From Thermomicrobiales bacterium (lineage in GTDB: Bacteria; Chloroflexota; Chloroflexia; Thermomicrobiales; UBA6265), in the NCBI GenBank assembly GCA_030446955.1, contig JAUJMG010000033.1, positions 8,593-18,941 on the forward strand: a DNA stretch of 10,349 nt, given 5' to 3'. The notes beneath the pieces were generated by a model. The model was given only the letters and a program-made list of their open reading frames with translations, was not told where the DNA came from and searched no databases. Of this stretch, positions 6,718 through 10,349 are shown in pieces (the stretch's first letter is position 1; every line of letters starts with the position of its first letter). Both the position numbers and the translations under genes were made by a program.

Positions 6718-6735
6718 CTCGGGTCATGGCCCGAG
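6718..6735. repeat. Operator-like inverted repeat
   Basis: CTCGGGTCATGGCCCGAG: sixteen of 18 positions are self-complementary, failing only at one T/G pair next to the centre. It lies about 107 nt before the DUF4126 start and 209 nt before the accC start. Its size suits a dimeric transcription factor site, but that is inference. Confidence 0.35.
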
Positions 6736-6841
6736 ATCGGCGAGGGATCGTCGGTCACCTGTCGCGTGGGCGGCTCAACCGGTCCCGAGGCCAACCAGTC
6801 GGGTAGTCGCGTCATCGTCGAGAGCGAAGAAAGGTCCTTCC

Positions 6842-7393
6842 ATGGCCACTGTAGTTCCACCAAGGCCCGTTGCCATAGCCGCGGCCGCCTTCGGCCTTGG
6901 AGTCACGGCCGGGATGCGTTCCCAAATTCCTCTCGCCTTGCTTGCGTTCAGGGTCCACCGTGCGGCTGTCGACAATTCATTGGCGCCGCCGCTCCACCTT
7001 CTTCGCCGCCGTGGGGTTGTCATCGGGCTAGGGCTGTCCGCAGTCGGGGAGGTGGTGGGAGACAAGCTGCCTGTCGTGCCCAGCCGGCTCCGGCCGGGTC
7101 CGTTGGCGGGGAGACTCGGTTTCGGGGGGGTGGCGGGCGGTGTGCTGGCGCGTGGGGCGGGAAACTCAGCCTGGTTGGGGGGTGCGCTGGGTGCACTCGG
7201 CGCACTGTCCGGTTCGCTGGCGGGCTACACGGCCCGCGCTCAGGCTCACAGAGTCACTGGACAGCCCGATTCGTTGTTCGCCGTTCTTGAAGACGGGATA
7301 GCCCTCACTGTCGGGCTGCTCGCCCTTAGCCGCTGGCCCACGGTAGATGACAGCGCTTCGTCCCGCGATTCCGGAAGGACGATCAGGCCATGA
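6842..7393 (+). CDS. DUF4126 family membrane protein
   Basis: 183-residue Gly/Ala/Leu-rich protein of unknown function. It contains AGMRSQIP at 23-30, then VGEVVGDKLPVVPSRL at 68-83 and the following LAGR (88-91), and hydrophobic Gly-rich helices at about 9-36, 58-72, 90-130 and 149-163, so it is probably a multi-spanning inner-membrane protein. These match what I recall of the DUF4126 family (an AG-R-S/T motif near the N-terminus and an E...DKlP motif); that assignment comes from memory, not a search. ATG 6842 has AAAGG 7 nt upstream. It faces accC across 332 bp, and its last 11 nt overlap the 3' end of fabG in convergent orientation. It is the only gene of unknown role within the fatty-acid neighbourhood. 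Confidence 0.75.
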   Translation: MATVVPPRPVAIAAAAFGLGVTAGMRSQIPLALLAFRVHRAAVDNSLAPPLHLLRRRGVVIGLGLSAVGEVVGDKLPVVPSRLRPGPLAGRLGFGGVAGGVLARGAGNSAWLGGALGALGALSGSLAGYTARAQAHRVTGQPDSLFAVLEDGIALTVGLLALSRWPTVDDSASSRDSGRTIRP

Positions 7394-8183
7394 ACAGGCC
7401 GCCGTCTACCGTCAGGACATGCCCGGTGATGAAGCGGGCATCCGGCGAGAGGAGGAAGGCAACAGCGCTCGCCACGTCTTCCGGCGTGCCAAATCGCCCC
7501 AGCGGCGTGTTCGCGAGGAGCGAGTCCTTGAGATCTTGAGGCAAGGCGTCGGTCAGGCGGGTCTCGATGAAGCCGGGAGCAACCGCGTTCACGGTGATGC
7601 CCCGAGACCCGACCTCCTTGGCGAGCGACTTCGTGAACCCGACCAGGCCCGCCTTGGCGGCGGCGTAGTTGGCCTGTCCCGCATTGCCGACGAGTCCGAC
7701 GACGGAGGTAAGGTTCACGATGCGGCCGGAGTGCTGGCGCAGCATTGGTCTTACTGCCGCCTTCGCGCACAGGAAGGCGCCCTTGAGGTTGGTGCTCAGG
7801 ACGGCATCCCAGTCCTCTTCGCTCATGCGCATCAACAAGGTATCACGGGTAATTCCAGCGTTATTGACGAGAGCGTCGATCCGCCCTAACCGCTGCATTG
7901 CTGCCTCAATGGAGGCACCGGCTCCATCCGCCTTTGAGACATCCGCCGCGACCACTTCAACCCGTCGGCCAAGTGGCTCCAGAGCCGTTCTCGCTTCGTC
8001 CGCCGCCGTTTCATCCCCCCGGTAGGTCAGGACGAGGTCGTAGCCATCATGGGCGAGACGGCGGGCCACAGCGAGCCCGATACCCCGCGTGCCGCCGGTA
8101 ACGACGGCCACCGGTGACGTTTGATCCGCCCCATCCCTGGACCCAGCAACCACCCGTTTCCCCCCTTGCGGCATTGACCGCAC
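7383..8183 (-). CDS. fabG: 3-oxoacyl-ACP reductase
   Basis: 266-residue short-chain dehydrogenase/reductase that reduces 3-ketoacyl-ACP to 3-hydroxyacyl-ACP with NADPH, the first reduction of each elongation cycle. Rossmann fold: TGGTRGIG at 29-36, NNAG at 107-110, and the catalytic set Asn132, Ser160, Tyr173 and Lys177 (SVVGLVGNAGQANYAAAKAG). Arg55 after the second strand suits NADPH. The C-terminal ITGHVLTVDGG is typical. The start used is GTG 8183, 4 nt after the fabD stop; ATG 8174 or a later GTG would also keep the full fold, and the 20 residues before the first strand are an extension compared with typical 245-residue FabG. It is third in the fabH-fabD-fabG run and presumably cotranscribed. 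Its 3' end overlaps the convergent DUF4126 gene by 11 nt. Confidence 0.94.
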   Translation of the reverse strand: MRSMPQGGKRVVAGSRDGADQTSPVAVVTGGTRGIGLAVARRLAHDGYDLVLTYRGDETAADEARTALEPLGRRVEVVAADVSKADGAGASIEAAMQRLGRIDALVNNAGITRDTLLMRMSEEDWDAVLSTNLKGAFLCAKAAVRPMLRQHSGRIVNLTSVVGLVGNAGQANYAAAKAGLVGFTKSLAKEVGSRGITVNAVAPGFIETRLTDALPQDLKDSLLANTPLGRFGTPEDVASAVAFLLSPDARFITGHVLTVDGGLFMA

Positions 8184-8187
8184 CGCC

Positions 8188-9093
8188 CTAGAGCAGCGAC
8201 TCAGCCGTTACCACCCTCGCGTCACGAGCAATGCGAGCGATCAGCCCTGCCAGCACCTTGCCGGGCCCAACCTCATAGAACGTGGTTACGCCCTCCGCGC
8301 GGAGGCGCTCCACGACATCAATCCAGCGCACCGGGACGCAAATCTGTTCCAGCAGCTCCCGGCGAAGGTCGTCTGGGTGGGTGATCGGCATCGCATTCAC
8401 GTTGGTCACCAACGGCACTCGCGCTGGGCGCATCTCCACTTGCTCGACGACCGGGCGTAACCCGTCCACCACGGGTGCCATAAGCGAGGAGTGGAACGCG
8501 GCGCTCACCGGGAGTTGAACTGCCCGTTTGGCACCCCGCTGCTTCGCCAGGACCATCGCTGCTTCTACCGCCTCGCGGCGGCCTGAGACCGTGATCTGGC
8601 CCGGAGCGTTGTGGTTCGCCACTTCGACGAGGGCCTCGGCGGCGATTGCCTCTACGGCGTCGACATCCAAGCCCATCAGCGCCGCCATTGCGCCGGCACC
8701 GTGCTGTTGCATCAGCTCGCCCCGCCGACGCGTGAGGCGGAGGGCGTCCGGATAGGAGAGCGCCTCCGCGGCGACAAGGGCGGTGTACTCACCAAGGCTG
8801 TGACCGGCGACAAAGTCCGGCGCAGGCAGTGTGCCTGCCTGCGTCAGCCCCCTCAAGTGCGCAACGCTGACAGCAACGATGGCCGGCTGCTGGTTGTCGG
8901 TGCGGATCAGTTCGTCATCTGGGCCGGCGGCGATCACCCGGCTGAGATCGAAGCCCAGTGCCTCGTCAGCAGTTGAGAGTAGGCCCGCCGCTGTGGGGTA
9001 CGCTGAAAGCAGACCCCGCTCCATGCCAACGTATTGAGATCCTTGCCCGGGGAACACCCACGCGGTTCGGGCGGGAGACGGCGGCGCTCCCAT
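8188..9093 (-). CDS. fabD: Malonyl-CoA:ACP S-malonyltransferase
   Basis: 301-residue enzyme that moves malonyl from CoA to the phosphopantetheine of ACP, supplying the two-carbon donor for every condensation. The start of the fold is AWVFPGQGSQ at 11-20 (oxyanion-hole Gln17). The nucleophile elbow GHSLG at 97-101 gives Ser99; Arg124 in TRRRGELMQ binds the malonyl carboxylate; His201 in AAFHSSLM completes the dyad. The C-terminal EVGPGKVLAGL at 274-284 is typical. Length matches the family (about 300-310). The frame stays open another 115 codons upstream to 9438, but that part lies inside fabH and is low-complexity, so ATG 9093 is the start. It begins 4 nt after the fabH stop; AGGG overlapping that stop may act as the ribosome binding site. 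fabG follows after 4 nt. Confidence 0.96.
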   Translation of the reverse strand: MGAPPSPARTAWVFPGQGSQYVGMERGLLSAYPTAAGLLSTADEALGFDLSRVIAAGPDDELIRTDNQQPAIVAVSVAHLRGLTQAGTLPAPDFVAGHSLGEYTALVAAEALSYPDALRLTRRRGELMQQHGAGAMAALMGLDVDAVEAIAAEALVEVANHNAPGQITVSGRREAVEAAMVLAKQRGAKRAVQLPVSAAFHSSLMAPVVDGLRPVVEQVEMRPARVPLVTNVNAMPITHPDDLRRELLEQICVPVRWIDVVERLRAEGVTTFYEVGPGKVLAGLIARIARDARVVTAESLL

Positions 9094-9097
9094 CACC

Positions 9098-10135
9098 CTA
9101 TCGGCCACGGTCGCTCCGGCAGTCAGGATCGCGGCAGACGCCCTCCGTGCCCCAGCGAACGACGCCGGCCGCCCAGGAGAGACCTCCGCCGAAGGCGACG
9201 AAGACGAGGTTGGCTCCCTCTGAGAGCGTTCCTGCTGCCTCCGCCTCGCAGAGCGCGATGGGCACGGAGGCGGCGGAGGTGTTCCCGTACCGGTCAACGT
9301 TGACCCACACCTTGTCGCGTGGCAGGTCGAGGCGACGGGCCGCGGCGTCGATGATCCGCAGGTTAGCTTGATGTGGGATGAGCATATCGATGTCGGCGAA
9401 GGAGAGGCCGGCTTGCTCCACGGCCGCCTCCGCCGCATCGCCCATTACCCGGACGGCGAACCGAAAAACCTCGTTGCCGTTCATCTGGAGATAGGGCCGG
9501 TATTCGGGGAAAAGTTCCGCGGATTCGGGCACGAACGCACCCCAGCCGGGGATGTAGAGGTGCTTGTTGCCGGCGCCGTCGGCCCCGAGAACGGTAGAGA
9601 GCAGGCCCCGTTCCTGGTCGGTGGCTTCTAAGACCACTGCTCCGGCACCATCCCCGAAGAGGACGCACGTCGTCCGATCGGTGTAGTCGACGAAGCGAGT
9701 GAGCGTGTCAACGCCGATGACCAGGACGCGGTTGTGGAGCCCGGTCTGGACGAACTGAGATCCGGTGGCCAGGGCGTAGACGAAGCCCGAGCAGGCCGCC
9801 CCGAGGTCAAAGGCACCGGCTGTCCCGCCGAGCTCGGCTTGCACGAGGCACGCCTGAGAGACCAGGAACTGGTCCGGCGTACAGGTGCCCACGATGATGA
9901 GGTCGATATCATCGGCGGTGAGCCCCGCCCGGTCCAGCGCTTGGCGGGCGGCCCCGACGGAAAGCGATGTCGTTGTGTCCTGCGCTCCGGCGATGCGACG
10001 CTCGCGGATGCCGGTTCGGCTGACGATCCACTCGTCGGAGGTCTCCACCATCTCCGCGAGGTCGGCGTTGGTAAGGACGCGGTCTGGCACGGCCATGCCC
10101 CAACCGGTGATCGCCGCGTGCCGCATCCCCGCCAT
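9098..10135 (-). CDS. fabH: Beta-ketoacyl-ACP synthase III
   Basis: 345-residue thiolase-fold enzyme that condenses an acyl-CoA starter with malonyl-ACP, so it begins fatty acid synthesis and helps set the straight- or branched-chain starter. The catalytic triad is visible: Cys115 in AACSGFVYAL, His255 in IPHQANLRI and Asn285 in GNTSAAS. Also seen are the early SDEWIVSRTGIRERR segment (33-47) and the closing AFGGGLSWAAGVVRW (314-328), followed by a 17-residue tail richer in Asp, Arg and Cys than usual. I chose ATG 10135, with GGGAG 5 nt upstream; the frame is open to 10345 but the upstream part runs into Pro-rich nonsense from the G-rich edge. ATG 10126 is an alternative. It is first of the visible fabH-fabD-fabG run; plsX, which often precedes fabH, is not visible. 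Confidence 0.96.
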   Translation of the reverse strand: MAGMRHAAITGWGMAVPDRVLTNADLAEMVETSDEWIVSRTGIRERRIAGAQDTTTSLSVGAARQALDRAGLTADDIDLIIVGTCTPDQFLVSQACLVQAELGGTAGAFDLGAACSGFVYALATGSQFVQTGLHNRVLVIGVDTLTRFVDYTDRTTCVLFGDGAGAVVLEATDQERGLLSTVLGADGAGNKHLYIPGWGAFVPESAELFPEYRPYLQMNGNEVFRFAVRVMGDAAEAAVEQAGLSFADIDMLIPHQANLRIIDAAARRLDLPRDKVWVNVDRYGNTSAASVPIALCEAEAAGTLSEGANLVFVAFGGGLSWAAGVVRWGTEGVCRDPDCRSDRGR

Positions 10136-10140
10136 CTCAT

Positions 10141-10145
10141 CTCCC
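10141..10145 (-). promoter_or_regulatory. Ribosome binding site supporting fabH start at 10135
   Basis: GGGAG on the minus strand, 5 nt before ATG 10135. It fixes the start at the point where FabH-type sequence begins and argues against the much longer open frame. Confidence 0.55.
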
Positions 10146-10204
10146 AGACCAGCGCTGCAAGCAGGACTCTCGCGTGTCACCTGCCGCGTCTTGACCACAT
10201 GAAC

Positions 10205-10349
10205 ACGGCGGGCGGGGGGGGGTGTCGGGATCCGGGCCCCGGCCCCCCGCCGGGGTGGAAGAGTGGGGGGCGGGGGCCAAACAAGCCAGGGCAAGAAAGG
10301 GGCGGGGAAACACAACCCGGGGGGGGCACTGAGGACCGCCCACACAAGC
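10205..10349. other. G-homopolymer-rich right edge, probably low-quality contig end
   Basis: Composition changes sharply just upstream of fabH. There are plus-strand G runs of 9 (10214-10222), 6 and 5 (10265-10270, 10272-10276) and 8 (10319-10326), with long C runs as well. Translations of either strand give only Pro/Gly/Arg-rich nonsense. No other part of the window looks like this. Read-end or assembly error is the likeliest cause; a genuine G-rich promoter region is possible. The fabH promoter and any upstream neighbour cannot be read here. Confidence 0.6.
10237..10255. repeat. GC-only hairpin in the right edge
   Basis: CCCCGGC pairs perfectly with GCCGGGG across a CCCCC loop: seven G-C pairs. 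It sits about 100 nt upstream of the fabH start. Such a structure can stall polymerases and end a contig, or may itself be an error. Confidence 0.4.

Larger units (their letters stand above)
6510..6841. other. 332-bp divergent intergenic region between accC and the DUF4126 gene
   Basis: No recognised gene. It contains an 18-nt near-palindrome (6718-6735), a perfect 12-bp palindrome (6601-6612), and a small inverted repeat GATGGG-N9-CCCATC at 6530-6550 in the accC leader, whose near arm is about 20 nt before the accC start codon. Open frames here (such as a 73-codon minus-strand frame ending at 6506) resemble no family. I find no clear sigma-70 promoter: TTGACG at 6572 on the plus strand lacks a good -10. 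The region should carry the promoters of accC–asp23–nusB and of DUF4126. Confidence 0.6.

Noticed and set aside
9094..9438. 115-codon upstream extension of fabD
   Set aside because: It lies wholly within fabH and is Pro/Ser/Arg low-complexity; the FabD fold begins right after ATG 9093.
10137..10343. The 3' end of plsX upstream of fabH
   Set aside because: The frame ending at 10137 has no PlsX-like sequence and is mostly made of the unreliable G-rich edge.
10136..10345. 70-codon upstream extension of fabH
   Set aside because: It runs through the suspect G-rich edge and gives Pro-rich sequence with no FabH similarity; a ribosome binding site supports 10135.
1..10349. A mobile element, CRISPR array, prophage or novel defence system
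   Set aside because: All sizeable genes but one belong to known housekeeping families; there are no transposase, integrase, spaced direct repeats or phage-like genes.

Overview
This is a GC-rich bacterial chromosomal segment made almost entirely of housekeeping genes. Gene content, the accC–asp23–nusB order, GTG/TTG starts and the family variants suggest a Chloroflexota bacterium of the Thermomicrobia/Sphaerobacter type; this placement is an inference, since no rRNA or marker tree is available. I see no mobile element, CRISPR array, tRNA, prophage or defence genes, and I do not think the window holds a new system.

Layout from left to right: (1) gmk, guanylate kinase, minus strand, cut by the left edge; (2) a divergent plus-strand NFACT/RqcH-family gene for ribosome-associated quality control, reading toward (3) tatC on the minus strand, where the two genes end on the same CTAG; (4) acpP, acyl carrier protein, minus, with a TTG start; (5) a tightly packed minus-strand block accC–asp23–nusB (transcription order), with a 4-nt overlap and a 9-nt gap; (6) a 332-bp divergent intergenic region with two operator-like palindromes; (7) a plus-strand DUF4126 membrane-protein gene; (8) the minus-strand fatty-acid cluster fabH–fabD–fabG with 4-nt gaps; (9) about 145 bp of extremely G-rich sequence at the right edge that looks like a poor-quality contig end.

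Functionally the window centres on initiation and elongation of type II fatty acid synthesis. AccC carboxylates biotin for malonyl-CoA formation, FabD moves malonyl to ACP, FabH condenses acetyl-CoA with malonyl-ACP, FabG reduces the 3-ketoacyl-ACP, and AcpP carries the intermediates. Two things differ from the textbook arrangement. acpP is not directly behind fabG but about 3.5 kb further along, after accC–asp23–nusB, and a convergent DUF4126 gene sits behind fabG. No accB is found next to accC. The remaining genes (gmk, RqcH homologue, nusB, tatC) serve nucleotide metabolism, translation quality control, rRNA antitermination and folded-protein export.

The most useful second looks are the Walker A variant in Gmk (GKD), the Glu97-Arg98 pair and acidic insertion in the RqcH homologue, the split fatty-acid cluster, and the suspect right edge.
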